64,000 nt of DNA from an uncultured Oscillospiraceae bacterium (GTDB lineage Bacteria > Bacillota > Clostridia > Oscillospirales > Oscillospiraceae), in the NCBI GenBank assembly GCA_905233385.1, contig CAJOEH010000002.1, positions 1-64,000 on the forward strand, in the 5' to 3' direction. Both the position numbers and the translations under genes were made by a program. The notes under the pieces are model-generated. The model did no database searches. It worked only from the letters and a program-made list of their open reading frames with translations, and was not told where the DNA came from. This document shows, in pieces, positions 8,284-16,376 of the stretch (its first letter is position 1; each line of letters opens with the position of its first letter).

Positions 8284-8697
8284 ATGAAGCGGAGAGTATG
8301 TGAGGGAACGGCAGAGAAAACGCAGACACGGCAGAAGAAACTGCCGGACGCGGAACTGGAGATCATGCAGGCTGTCTGGGACTGCCCCTGCCCCGCACCG
8401 CGCGCGGAGATCGAGCAGCGGATGGCGGAACGCCGACCGCTGGCGCAGAGCACACTCCTGACGGTGCTGACGCGATTGGCCGAGAAGGGCTTCCTACGCA
8501 TTGAAAAGGACGGGCGCAGCAGCGTCTACTATCCCTTGATCTCGCGCGAGGACTATCAGGCGGGGCAGAGCCGCCGCTTCGTCGATCAGGTCTTCGGCGG
8601 AAACATCCCCGCCTTCGCCTGCGCGCTGACCGCATCGGGTCTGAGCAGGGAAGAACTGGACGAGCTGCGGCGGCTGCTGGAGGTGGACGCGCTGTGA
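8284..8697 (+). CDS. BlaI/MecI-family transcriptional repressor
   Basis: A 137-residue winged-helix repressor. LPDAELEIMQAVW starts the DNA-binding domain, followed by QSTLLTVLTRLAEKGFL and the wing segment DGRSSVYYPL. The C-terminal helices (residues about 85-137) are the usual dimer part, cut by the partner protease in BlaI and MecI. A GGAGG site lies 7 bases before the ATG, and BlaI-like dyads overlap the promoter, so it probably represses its own operon. The stop codon overlaps the start of the M56 protease gene (TGATG). No beta-lactamase or PBP2a gene is adjacent, so the regulon is unknown. Confidence 0.9.
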   Translation: MKRRVCEGTAEKTQTRQKKLPDAELEIMQAVWDCPCPAPRAEIEQRMAERRPLAQSTLLTVLTRLAEKGFLRIEKDGRSSVYYPLISREDYQAGQSRRFVDQVFGGNIPAFACALTASGLSREELDELRRLLEVDAL

Positions 8698-10196
8698 TGT
8701 GGGAGTTCAGAGCGGCTGCTATCATTTGGTGTGTCTGCATCTACTTGTTCCCGTTCCTGCCGGCAAGAAAAAGAGGAGAACATTTCGGCCCTTCGGCGTG
8801 GGCGTATCTGCCGGTCATACTGCTGATTGCGATCCCGGATGCGCTTCTTTTGAAGGGATCGTTCGTTTATGCTCAGGTATTCTTCTCCTTCCTCATGAGT
8901 TACGCAGTCTATTCCGCGCTCTTGCTCGCGCTGACGCCGCTGCTGCGGAAACGGTACTCCGCGGAATGCTGCGCAAACCTCTGGCTGCTGCCCAATATCA
9001 GTCTTTTCTTCCTGCTCTATGGCAGAGAACTCTTGCAGCCCTTTGCCGTTCTGCGCATCGGCAGAGTGTGGTTCTGGGCGCTGCTCGGCGTCTGGGCTGC
9101 GGGTTTTCTCGGCGTGCTTGGCTGGAAGATCGTCAGCCATCTCCGCTTTCGCCGCCGACTGCTGAAACGCGCCGAGCAGGACGACTTTCTCTCTTACGTT
9201 TATGTGGAGCAGCGATACAGCATCCTCACCGAATTGGAGAAAAAGAGAAACCGCCTGCCGGACCGAAACCAAATCGTCTATTCCCCGGACGCGGACTCGC
9301 CGCTGTCGATCGGGCTGTTCAAGCGGCGGATCGTCCTGCCGAAACGGTTCTATCAGGAGGAAGACCTCCAACTGATCCTGCGGCACGAAACGACGCACCT
9401 GCTCCGCGACGATAACGGAACGAAGTTCTTCCTGACCTTTCTGTCGGCGTGCTACTGGTTCCTGCCGTTTTCGTGGCTGGGGCTGTCCCGCGCGGCGGAG
9501 GATCTGGAGCTGTGCTGCGACGAGATCGCGACGGCGAGCCTGACGCCGGAAGAGCGCAGGCGGTACGCGGAGCTGCTCCTGTCGAATGCCGGGAGCGCGC
9601 CGGGGTTCACGACCTGCCTCTCCGCGTCCGCCGCCGGTTTGCGCTACCGCCTGCAGCGGGTGCTGCACCCCATCAAAGCCAAACCCGGCAGGACTCTTGC
9701 ATTCGCGGCGGCGATGCTGTTTATGCTCAGTCTGATGCTGGTCTGCTTTGCGCCGGGCGTCGGCGGGCTGGACAGCGTCACGTTCTCGAAGGTTCCCGAC
9801 GCGCAGATCGTGCGGATGCGTTTCGTAGAAGAGGAGAAAACGTGGCAATGGGACAGCTACGTTTGTGACGAGGCGGCGCTGCGCGACGCGCTGTCGCAGA
9901 TCGAAGCGTACCGCGCGGATAGTTTTCTGGATGGAAAGCAGGATGAATGGGGCGAGGTGAAATTCGAACTGACGCTCATCGGCGAGACGCGCGCGGTCCG
10001 GATCACGTTCTGGGAGAACGCCGCCTTTGCGGATTACTACAAGGTCCGCCCGAACAGCACGGGCGGCATCGTCCTGAAAGACGACGATCAGGACAGATAC
10101 TGGAAAACCGACGGCGCAGAGCAGACCTACCTCTACGATACGCCGCCGGACTGGGAAGCCCTCTACGCCCTCGCCGGCCCTCCGATCGAGCATTGA
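8697..10196 (+). CDS. BlaR1-like M56 membrane metalloprotease
   Basis: The 499-residue protein has an N-terminal block of membrane helices (about residues 3-150), a cytosolic zinc-protease loop with His230-Glu-Thr-Thr-His234 and a downstream EDLELCCDE, and a further membrane helix near 335-355. This is the BlaR1/MecR1 design, where the loop cleaves the paired repressor. After the last helix only about 140 extracytoplasmic residues remain, with no SxxK or KTG penicillin-binding motifs. The usual beta-lactam sensor domain is therefore absent, and some other signal is probably sensed. The start overlaps the repressor stop codon, so the two are cotranslated. Confidence 0.85.
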   Translation: MWEFRAAAIIWCVCIYLFPFLPARKRGEHFGPSAWAYLPVILLIAIPDALLLKGSFVYAQVFFSFLMSYAVYSALLLALTPLLRKRYSAECCANLWLLPNISLFFLLYGRELLQPFAVLRIGRVWFWALLGVWAAGFLGVLGWKIVSHLRFRRRLLKRAEQDDFLSYVYVEQRYSILTELEKKRNRLPDRNQIVYSPDADSPLSIGLFKRRIVLPKRFYQEEDLQLILRHETTHLLRDDNGTKFFLTFLSACYWFLPFSWLGLSRAAEDLELCCDEIATASLTPEERRRYAELLLSNAGSAPGFTTCLSASAAGLRYRLQRVLHPIKAKPGRTLAFAAAMLFMLSLMLVCFAPGVGGLDSVTFSKVPDAQIVRMRFVEEEKTWQWDSYVCDEAALRDALSQIEAYRADSFLDGKQDEWGEVKFELTLIGETRAVRITFWENAAFADYYKVRPNSTGGIVLKDDDQDRYWKTDGAEQTYLYDTPPDWEALYALAGPPIEH

Positions 10197-10211
10197 CATG
10201 GATACAGAAAA

Positions 10212-10238
10212 GCGACGCCCGTATGGGCGTCGCCTTTT
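10212..10238. terminator. Bidirectional terminator between convergent genes
   Basis: A 9-bp stem gcgacgccc / gggcgtcgc with a 4-base loop is followed by CTTTTTG on the plus strand and preceded by a short A-run. It serves the M56 gene and possibly the minus-strand gene ending at 10241. Confidence 0.8.
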
Positions 10239-10240
10239 TG

Positions 10241-10450
10241 TTATAAGGAAAAATCCACGTCGTCGTACTTGGAAAAGTCGGTCGGGTCGTTTTTGACCGG
10301 TACGCGCTTCAGCGGGTCGTATTTGAATCTCCAGCATTGATGGCCGGGAGATACCATTCCTTTTTTCGTACAGATATAGGCCTCGTCGTTGACCTTCCCG
10401 GCGTGGGCGCAGTAGGCGCAGCATTTGTCGATTTTCTTTCGGAACAGCAT
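10241..10450 (-). CDS. Small Cys-rich conserved protein, function unknown
   Basis: A 69-residue protein beginning MLFRKKIDKCC. The start is the ATG at 10450-10448, which has GAGGTGA six bases upstream; an in-frame GTG three codons earlier would lie on that site. It contains KCCAYCAHAG, then a single Cys in YICTKKG and another in HQCWRF, so four or more Cys could bind a metal in a small zinc-ribbon. The C-terminal third is polar and acidic. I do not recognise a named family, though similar short proteins occur in Clostridia. It reads in the same direction as ylbJ, just downstream of it. Confidence 0.7.
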   Translation of the reverse strand: MLFRKKIDKCCAYCAHAGKVNDEAYICTKKGMVSPGHQCWRFKYDPLKRVPVKNDPTDFSKYDDVDFSL

Positions 10451-10470
10451 GTTCTTCACCTCAGAAACGA

Positions 10471-11508
10471 TTATAGCGTATTTTGCGCCAAATTTCTACC
10501 CCATTTTTCGGAAATCGTCGGAAAGAATAGGCAAAGCAGGGAAACAAAACTGCTGACGGATACGGAAAGCGCGCTCGGCGACGCCAGCGTCAGCGCAAAG
10601 ATCGCGGAAAGCAGGCCGTGCAGGAGCTTGGAAAAGTAATAGCGACGCGGCCGCAGACCTGACGCCTGCCAAATCGCTTTTGCCTGCAAGTGGACGCAGA
10701 ACCCGCCCCAGCCCATAAGGAAGGCGCAGAGGACGAAAGCAAAACGCGATTCTGCGCTGCGCAGGATGCCGCAGGAAAGCTCAAATACGCCGCAGAGCAG
10801 CGCTTTCGCTTCCTTAACGGGGAAACGGGGGAACATCTCCAAAAGCCGAAATACGCCGATTTCTTCTGCGATCGCGATCAGGACCGAGAAGAAGACGATC
10901 AGGCCGCTGATTTGCAGGACGGCGGCGCAGCTCTCCGAGATCGCCTCCGGCAGACGCTTTTCGGACGGCTTGCCCGATGGTCCGATCTGCCGCATTTGGA
11001 ATCCTGCGCTTTTGCGCGCCGCGAAAAATCTGCCGCAGAGAACAGCGGACATTATGTGGATGAAATAGAGCGTCAGCCCCGCTTTTACGCTCCCTAAGAC
11101 CGTTGCGCCGATCAGCGAGAGAAAGAAGGCGGGACCGGAATTGTTGCAGAAGCATAGGGCGCGTTCCGCGTCCTGTTTCGTGATCGCGCCGTTTCGGTAA
11201 AGATCGGAGACGGCGGCTACGCCTGCGGGATAACCGCCCAGCAGACTGACGAAGAAGGCGGAGAGACAGGGGCCGCTGACGCCGAAGCATTTTTCCGCGA
11301 AGCGGTCCGGAAACGGAAAGGACAGGCCGCCCGACAGCAGAAGCTTCGCCAACACGAAAAACGGGAACAGCGAGGGAACGACGGAGAAAGCGCAGACGCG
11401 AACGGCCTTTGCCGCGGCTGCGGCAGACTGCGCGGGATAGATGATCAGGCAGATCATACCGAGGATCGGCAACAGCCGGAATAAAAATTTTCGCTTCACA
11501 CGCTTCAC
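10471..11508 (-). CDS. ylbJ: Sporulation integral membrane protein YlbJ-like
   Basis: A 345-residue polytopic membrane protein with eight or more hydrophobic segments. It contains FSVVPSLFPFFVLAK and then SLLGGYPAG, features of the YlbJ/SpoVM-like nucleoside-recognition (Gate domain) family. FCNNSGPAFF in the middle is also typical. In Bacillus, YlbJ is made in the mother cell under sigma-E and is needed for normal spore cortex. The gene is transcribed away from yqfC and yqfD, which are also sigma-E sporulation genes. Its likely transported or sensed molecule is not known. Confidence 0.85.
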   Translation of the reverse strand: MKRVKRKFLFRLLPILGMICLIIYPAQSAAAAAKAVRVCAFSVVPSLFPFFVLAKLLLSGGLSFPFPDRFAEKCFGVSGPCLSAFFVSLLGGYPAGVAAVSDLYRNGAITKQDAERALCFCNNSGPAFFLSLIGATVLGSVKAGLTLYFIHIMSAVLCGRFFAARKSAGFQMRQIGPSGKPSEKRLPEAISESCAAVLQISGLIVFFSVLIAIAEEIGVFRLLEMFPRFPVKEAKALLCGVFELSCGILRSAESRFAFVLCAFLMGWGGFCVHLQAKAIWQASGLRPRRYYFSKLLHGLLSAIFALTLASPSALSVSVSSFVSLLCLFFPTISEKWGRNLAQNTL

Positions 11509-11580
11509 CCCGTTGAATATATGCGCGGGAAGGAAAGAATGTGCGCCGTTCGCATAGAATGTTTCCGGCAGGTGAATGAT

Positions 11581-11847
11581 GTGAAAAGGAATCTATCGGA
11601 AAGAATCAGCGAAACGACGGCCATCCCGGAGGAAGTTCTCGCGGACGCCGCGGTGATACAGGTCCGGGGGAAGCGGAGCGTTTGCGTCGAGAATCACAAG
11701 GGCGTGCGGGGTTACGAGCCGGAGCACGTGCAGATCGCCGTCAGGCGCGGCTGCGTCCATATCTACGGCTTCGCGCTGACGATCGCGCGGATGACGAAAC
11801 GAATCGTCGAGATCCGCGGCAGGATTCAACGGCTGGAGCTGGAATAA
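11581..11847 (+). CDS. yqfC: YabP/YqfC-family sporulation protein
   Basis: An 88-residue protein of the YabP/YqfC family. It starts at the GTG at 11581, which is preceded by AGGTGA at the right distance; the open frame extends further upstream but without a binding site. KSVCVENHKGVRGYEPEHVQ-like beta-strand sequence and the ending V-E-I-R-G-R match the family. In Bacillus yqfC is a sigma-E gene of unknown biochemical role. It lies one base before yqfD, the order seen in most endospore formers. Confidence 0.85.
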   Translation: MKRNLSERISETTAIPEEVLADAAVIQVRGKRSVCVENHKGVRGYEPEHVQIAVRRGCVHIYGFALTIARMTKRIVEIRGRIQRLELE

Positions 11848-11848
11848 G

Positions 11849-13072
11849 ATGAATCGACTGATCGCGTATCTGATCGGTGAAACGCGCCTGTCCGTCACCG
11901 GCGCGTCGCCGCAGGACTTTCTGAATCTGCTGACGCAGTATGGGATCCCGTTTTGGGCGGTAGAGCGGGCAGACGACCTGCATTACGCTGTTTGCTTGCC
12001 GCTGCGAAAAGAAAAACATGCGATTCGGCTCGCGCCGCGGCGCTTCTGCACGGCGGAGGTAATAGCGCGACGCGGTCTGCCGGCTTTGCTGAAGAAGCTT
12101 CTGCGGCGGCCGGCGCTTATGATCGGGCTCGCAGCGGCGATCGCGCTGTGCTTCCTGCTGCAAAACAGAATTTGGGTCATCGATGTGAAGGGAAACGACC
12201 GCGTGCCGCAGGAGGTCATTCTCCGCGCCCTCGCAGATCTTGGAATCAAGCCGGGAGAAAGCAGCGCTGACTATGACCCGCAGCGGATCAAAATGCAGAT
12301 GCTCAACGCCGTGCCGGAGCTGTCGTGGCTCGCAGCAAACCGTACCGGCGGCAAGATCACGGTGCTCGTGACGGAGCGCGATCTTCCGCAGGAAGAGACC
12401 GACCGGCCGCCCGCTGGCAATCTGATCGCGTCTTCGGACGGCGTGATCACAGACTACAGTGTTTCCGAGGGGATGCGGCTGATCGTTCGCGGCGAAACCG
12501 TGACCGCAGGGCAGGTCCTGGTCTCCGGCATCGAGGACTACGGACTCTGTTTACGCGCCGTCTGCGCGGAGGGCGAAATCTACGCGAATACCTGGCGGCA
12601 GGGCAGTGTCCTTACGCCGGTTTTCGCGCTGGAAAAGGCGTATACGGGCAGGGAATGGAAAGAGGTCTCGCTGCTCGTCGGAAGAAATAGAATAAAATTA
12701 TGCGGAAACAGTGGAATTTCGGTAGGCAGTTGTGATAAAATGATAAGCGTTAAAAGATTGCGTCTGCCGGGGTACGCGTTTCCGGTCGCGGTCGAAACGG
12801 CTGTTTTTCGGGAATACACCCTGATCGAACGGCTGAAAGACCCCGAAACCGTCCGCGGAGAACTGGAATCCGCGTGGGAACGGCGGATCCGCGCGGATAT
12901 GGTCGCGGGCGTGATCGGACAGACGCAGTACCGCTTTGCGCGGAACGATACGATTTACGTTCTGAACGCGGAAAGCACCTGCAATGAAATGATCGCAAGA
13001 CTTGTCCCGCTCTGCGGACAATACGAAGGAGAACACTATGACGGAACGGATCATCAACGCCGAACGAATTGA
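11849..13072 (+). CDS. yqfD: Sporulation protein YqfD
   Basis: A 407-residue protein with a cytoplasmic N-terminal domain (about residues 1-85), one membrane helix around 90-108 (ALMIGLAAAIALCFLL) and a long extracytoplasmic part. The part after the helix has the family segment VKGNDRVPQEVILRAL, resembling POTRA domains, then a domain that includes SDGVITDYSVSEGM. YqfD is a sigma-E sporulation protein in Bacillus. The end of the gene overlaps the phoH start by 35 bases, so expression is probably coupled. Confidence 0.9.
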   Translation: MNRLIAYLIGETRLSVTGASPQDFLNLLTQYGIPFWAVERADDLHYAVCLPLRKEKHAIRLAPRRFCTAEVIARRGLPALLKKLLRRPALMIGLAAAIALCFLLQNRIWVIDVKGNDRVPQEVILRALADLGIKPGESSADYDPQRIKMQMLNAVPELSWLAANRTGGKITVLVTERDLPQEETDRPPAGNLIASSDGVITDYSVSEGMRLIVRGETVTAGQVLVSGIEDYGLCLRAVCAEGEIYANTWRQGSVLTPVFALEKAYTGREWKEVSLLVGRNRIKLCGNSGISVGSCDKMISVKRLRLPGYAFPVAVETAVFREYTLIERLKDPETVRGELESAWERRIRADMVAGVIGQTQYRFARNDTIYVLNAESTCNEMIARLVPLCGQYEGEHYDGTDHQRRTN

Positions 13073-14027
13073 ACAGATCATCAACGTCTTCGGCTCGTTT
13101 GACGAGAATATCAAGCGGATCGAGGAAACCTATCACGTCAAAATCACGAATCGCGGCACGGAGCTCAAGGTGACCGGCGGCGAGGAGGAGGTCGACAAGG
13201 GCGCGCGGGCGATCGAAGGCCTGCTGACTCTCGCCGCCAAGGGCGAGGCGATCGACGAGCAGAAAGTCCGCTATCTGATCGACCTCGTCTCCACCGGCAA
13301 CGACGACAAGATCAACGAGATGGCGAAGGACGTCGTCTGCATCACCGCGAAGGGCAAGCCGATCAAGGCGAAGACCATCGGCCAGCAGCGGTACATGAAG
13401 GCGATTTTGAAAAATACCATCACGATCGGCGTCGGCCCCGCCGGCACGGGCAAGACCTATCTCGCGGTCGCCGCGGCGGTCGCGGCTTTCCGCGCGAAGA
13501 CCGTCAACCGCATCATTCTGACCAGACCGGCGGTCGAGGCGGGCGAACGGCTCGGCTTCCTGCCTGGCGATCTGCAGAATAAGGTCGATCCCTATCTGCG
13601 CCCGCTCTACGACGCGCTGTACGACATGCTCGGCGCGGAGACCTATCAGAAATACCTCGAGCGCGGCAACATCGAAGTCGCGCCGCTGGCCTATATGCGC
13701 GGCAGAACGCTGGACGACAGCTTCATCATTCTCGACGAGGCGCAGAACACCACGAAAGAGCAGATGAAGATGTTCCTCACGCGCCTCGGCTTCGGCTCGA
13801 AGATCGTCATCACGGGCGACATCACGCAGATCGACCTGCCGACCGATAAAACCAGCGGCTTAAAAGATGCAGTCAGAATTCTTGAGAATATCCCGGATAT
13901 CGCGATCTGCCGACTGACGGCAAGCGACGTCGTGCGTCACGCGCTGGTCCAGCAGATCATCGCGGCCTATGAGAGCGGCGAGAAGAAAGCCCTGCCCGCG
14001 CAGAAGAAAGTCTACAGAAAGAAGTAA
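13038..14027 (+). CDS. phoH: PhoH family ATPase
   Basis: A 329-residue PhoH-like protein. The N-terminal 110 residues form a KH-like domain; the ATPase core has Walker A GPAGTGKTY and Walker B FIILDEAQN, with TRPAVEAGERLGFLPGD between. PhoH/YbeZ proteins are linked to YbeY and ribosomal RNA maturation, and ybeY is the very next gene. The ATG at 13038 has AAGGAG eight bases upstream and gives MTERIINAERIE, matching the family start. The gene begins inside the end of yqfD. Confidence 0.93.
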   Translation: MTERIINAERIEQIINVFGSFDENIKRIEETYHVKITNRGTELKVTGGEEEVDKGARAIEGLLTLAAKGEAIDEQKVRYLIDLVSTGNDDKINEMAKDVVCITAKGKPIKAKTIGQQRYMKAILKNTITIGVGPAGTGKTYLAVAAAVAAFRAKTVNRIILTRPAVEAGERLGFLPGDLQNKVDPYLRPLYDALYDMLGAETYQKYLERGNIEVAPLAYMRGRTLDDSFIILDEAQNTTKEQMKMFLTRLGFGSKIVITGDITQIDLPTDKTSGLKDAVRILENIPDIAICRLTASDVVRHALVQQIIAAYESGEKKALPAQKKVYRKK

Positions 14028-14031
14028 ACCG

Positions 14032-14529
14032 ATGAAGCACAGGATACTTGTTCGATATGCCAATAAGCGGGAAAAGAATCCCGCGCTGACGATCCATATC
14101 TACCGCTGCATTTCCGCCGCGCTGGACGCGGAGAAGGTCCCGATCCCCTGCGAGATCAACGTGCTCGTCACGGACGATCAGGGCATTCAGGCGATCAACA
14201 AGGCGACGCGCGGCGTGGACAGCGCGACGGACGTGCTGTCTTTCCCGATGTTCAACTTCGAGCCGGGTAAGCTTCCCGACGATCTGGAAGACCTCGTCGA
14301 TCCGCAGACGGGACTGCTGCCGCTGGGCGATATGGCGATCTCTCTGGAACGCGCGAAAGATCAGGCGAAGCGTTTCGGCAATACGCTCAAGCGCGAGGTC
14401 GGCTATCTGACGATCCACAGCGTCCTCCACCTGCTCGGCTACGACCATCTGGACGAGGGCGAAATGAAACGGCAGATGCGCATCCGCGAAGAACTCATCG
14501 CCGCCGAGATCGGTATCACGCGTGCATAG
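14032..14529 (+). CDS. ybeY: Endoribonuclease / rRNA maturation factor YbeY
   Basis: A 165-residue metal-dependent endoribonuclease that acts in 16S rRNA 3' maturation and ribosome quality control. The zinc site HSVLHLLGYDH (H-x3-H-x5-H) is intact near residue 124, and ATDVLSFPM is the second conserved stretch. The start at 14032, four bases after the phoH stop, gives MKHRILV and agrees with the family length; the frame stays open into phoH but that part is not family-like. It forms a processing unit with phoH and era. Confidence 0.94.
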   Translation: MKHRILVRYANKREKNPALTIHIYRCISAALDAEKVPIPCEINVLVTDDQGIQAINKATRGVDSATDVLSFPMFNFEPGKLPDDLEDLVDPQTGLLPLGDMAISLERAKDQAKRFGNTLKREVGYLTIHSVLHLLGYDHLDEGEMKRQMRIREELIAAEIGITRA

Positions 14530-14541
14530 GGGAGACAGAGC

Positions 14542-15429
14542 ATGAAGACGAAATCCGTTATGATCACGATCGCGGGCCGGCCGAACGTCGGCAAATCCAC
14601 GCTCATCAACCGGCTGGTCGGCGAGAAGATCGCGATCGTTTCCAATAAGCCGCAGACGACGCGAAACCGCATTTGCGGCGTTCTGACGAGAGGCGACACA
14701 CAGCTCGTCTTTATCGATACGCCGGGCTTCCATAAGCCGCGCACCAAGCTGGGGAACTATATGGTCGACGTTGTGCGCGAATCCGTCGCGGACGTCGATC
14801 TGATCCTGCTGATCGTGGAGCCGATCGCGAATATCGGCCCGCAGGAGGAGGCGCTTCTGGAGCAGATCAAGGCGTCCGGCGCGCCCGCCATCCTCGTCAT
14901 CAACAAGATCGACACCGTGCAGGACAAGGAAGAACTCCTCGCCGTCATTGCGACCTATTCGGAACGCTTCGAGTTCGCCGCGGTCATGCCGATCTCCGCG
15001 CGCTACAACGACGGCGTGAACGCGCTGCTCGACGAGTGCATGAAGTTTGCCGAAGAAAGCCCGTTTTTCTTCCCTGAGGACATGACCTCCGACCAGCCGG
15101 AGCGGCAAGTCATCGCGGAGATCATCCGCGAAAAACTGCTCTGGAATCTGGAACGAGAGATCCCGCACGGCACCGCCGTGGAGATCACGAAGTTCTCAGA
15201 GCGCGACAACGGCGTGATCGATATTGACGCGACGATTTACTGCGAAAAGGCGAGCCATAAGGGCATCATCATCGGCAAGAACGGCGCGATGCTGAAAAAG
15301 ATCAGCTCCGCCGCCCGCGAGGACTGCGAGCGCTTTATGGGTACGAAAGTCTTTTTGCAGACGTGGGTGAAAGTCAAGGAAAACTGGCGTGACAGCGACT
15401 TTTTGATCCGAAATTTCGGTTATCAATAA
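14542..15429 (+). CDS. era: GTPase Era
   Basis: Era binds 16S rRNA and assists 30S assembly. The 295-residue protein has the G1 motif GRPNVGKSTLINRL, switch-I sequence SNKPQTTRNRI, G3 DTPGF and G4 NKID, followed by a C-terminal KH RNA-binding domain with the GxxG-type loop GKNGAMLKK. The start has GGGGAGA-like sequence upstream. It sits between ybeY and yqzL-recO, the order found in Bacillus. Confidence 0.96.
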   Translation: MKTKSVMITIAGRPNVGKSTLINRLVGEKIAIVSNKPQTTRNRICGVLTRGDTQLVFIDTPGFHKPRTKLGNYMVDVVRESVADVDLILLIVEPIANIGPQEEALLEQIKASGAPAILVINKIDTVQDKEELLAVIATYSERFEFAAVMPISARYNDGVNALLDECMKFAEESPFFFPEDMTSDQPERQVIAEIIREKLLWNLEREIPHGTAVEITKFSERDNGVIDIDATIYCEKASHKGIIIGKNGAMLKKISSAAREDCERFMGTKVFLQTWVKVKENWRDSDFLIRNFGYQ

Positions 15430-15499
15430 CAACACTTGCCACGGATAGTTCCCCGGCGCGCGGAAATCCTAAGTCCAGAAAGCGAAAGGAGATTCTCCT

Positions 15500-15601
15500 A
15501 TGGACGCATCGTTTTACTGGGACTTGTTCATGAAAACCGGCGCGCCGGAGGCTTATCTGCAATATCTTGAAGAAAAGGGTCATCAGGGACCGGCAGTGTG
15601 A
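15500..15601 (+). CDS. yqzL: YqzL-like short protein
   Basis: A 33-residue product, MDASFYWDLFMKTG followed by APEAYLQYLEEKG, begins 6-11 bases after the AAAGGAG at 15485-15491. Bacillus YqzL (MLDFTWKVFSQTG...) has the same pattern of aromatic residues and length and lies in the same place between era and recO. The function of YqzL is unknown. Position, ribosome binding site and residue pattern together make this a real gene. Confidence 0.8.
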   Translation: MDASFYWDLFMKTGAPEAYLQYLEEKGHQGPAV

Positions 15602-15622
15602 GCGCTGCCGTCGTACATCACT

Positions 15623-16366
15623 ATGTTTGAAAAGACCGAGGGCATCGTCCTGCGAGCAACTGAATACAAGGACAGCGACAAGCTGCTGACCGTTTTGACG
15701 CGCGACCTCGGCAAGATCACGATCAAGGCGAGAGGGGTCAAGAGCCAAAACAGCAAGCTCAAAGCCGCAAGTCAGCTGCTGACCTTCTCGGAGTTCACTC
15801 TGAAAGAGTATCAGGGAAGGTATGTCATCACAGAAGCCGTCACGAAGGAGATCTTTCCGGAGCTGCAGCGCGATCTGGAGCTTCTGTATCTCGCGTCCTA
15901 CTTCGTGCAGGTCTGCGACATGGTCGCACAGGAGGCCGATCCGATGCCGGAGTTGCTTTCTCTGCTGCTGAACGCCCTATACGCCCTGTCTAAGCTGAAA
16001 AAACCGCAGAACATGGTCAAGGCGGTGTTTGAGCTGCGGACGGCCTGTATCGCGGGCTTTTCGCCCGATCTGCGCGGCTGCGCGATCTGCGGCAGGGAAG
16101 ACCCCGACCGCTTCAATATCACGCAGGGCGCGCTGCAATGCGCCACGTGCAGGAGCGAAGATACGAACGGCATCCGTATGCCGGTTTCTCCGGGCGTGCT
16201 GAACGCGATGCGGTACATCTGCGCGGCCGATCCGAAACGTCTGTTTTCGTTTCAATTATCCGGCGAATCGTATACGGAACTGAGTCAGATCTCCGAGAGC
16301 TTCCTGACGATGCGTCTCGAGCGCGGGTTTTCCGCGCTGGATTTTTATAAATCCCTGTTTATTTGA
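15623..16366 (+). CDS. recO: DNA repair protein RecO
   Basis: RecO loads RecA on SSB-coated single-stranded DNA in the RecF pathway. The 247-residue protein has an N-terminal OB fold (residues 1-80, with EGIVLRATEYKDSDKLLTV), a helical middle part and a zinc-binding C-x2-C ... C-x2-C (CAIC and CATC) around residues 153-175. No strong ribosome binding site precedes the ATG; the gene follows yqzL by 21 bases, so coupling is likely. It ends 10 bases before mutS2. Confidence 0.92.
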   Translation: MFEKTEGIVLRATEYKDSDKLLTVLTRDLGKITIKARGVKSQNSKLKAASQLLTFSEFTLKEYQGRYVITEAVTKEIFPELQRDLELLYLASYFVQVCDMVAQEADPMPELLSLLLNALYALSKLKKPQNMVKAVFELRTACIAGFSPDLRGCAICGREDPDRFNITQGALQCATCRSEDTNGIRMPVSPGVLNAMRYICAADPKRLFSFQLSGESYTELSQISESFLTMRLERGFSALDFYKSLFI

Positions 16367-16376
16367 GGAAATGACT

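Noticed and set aside
8586-10424. 612-codon minus-strand frame over the BlaI/M56 genes
   Set aside because: The plus strand has a promoter, operators, a HETTH protease motif and coupled starts. The minus frame has no domain and crosses a terminator.
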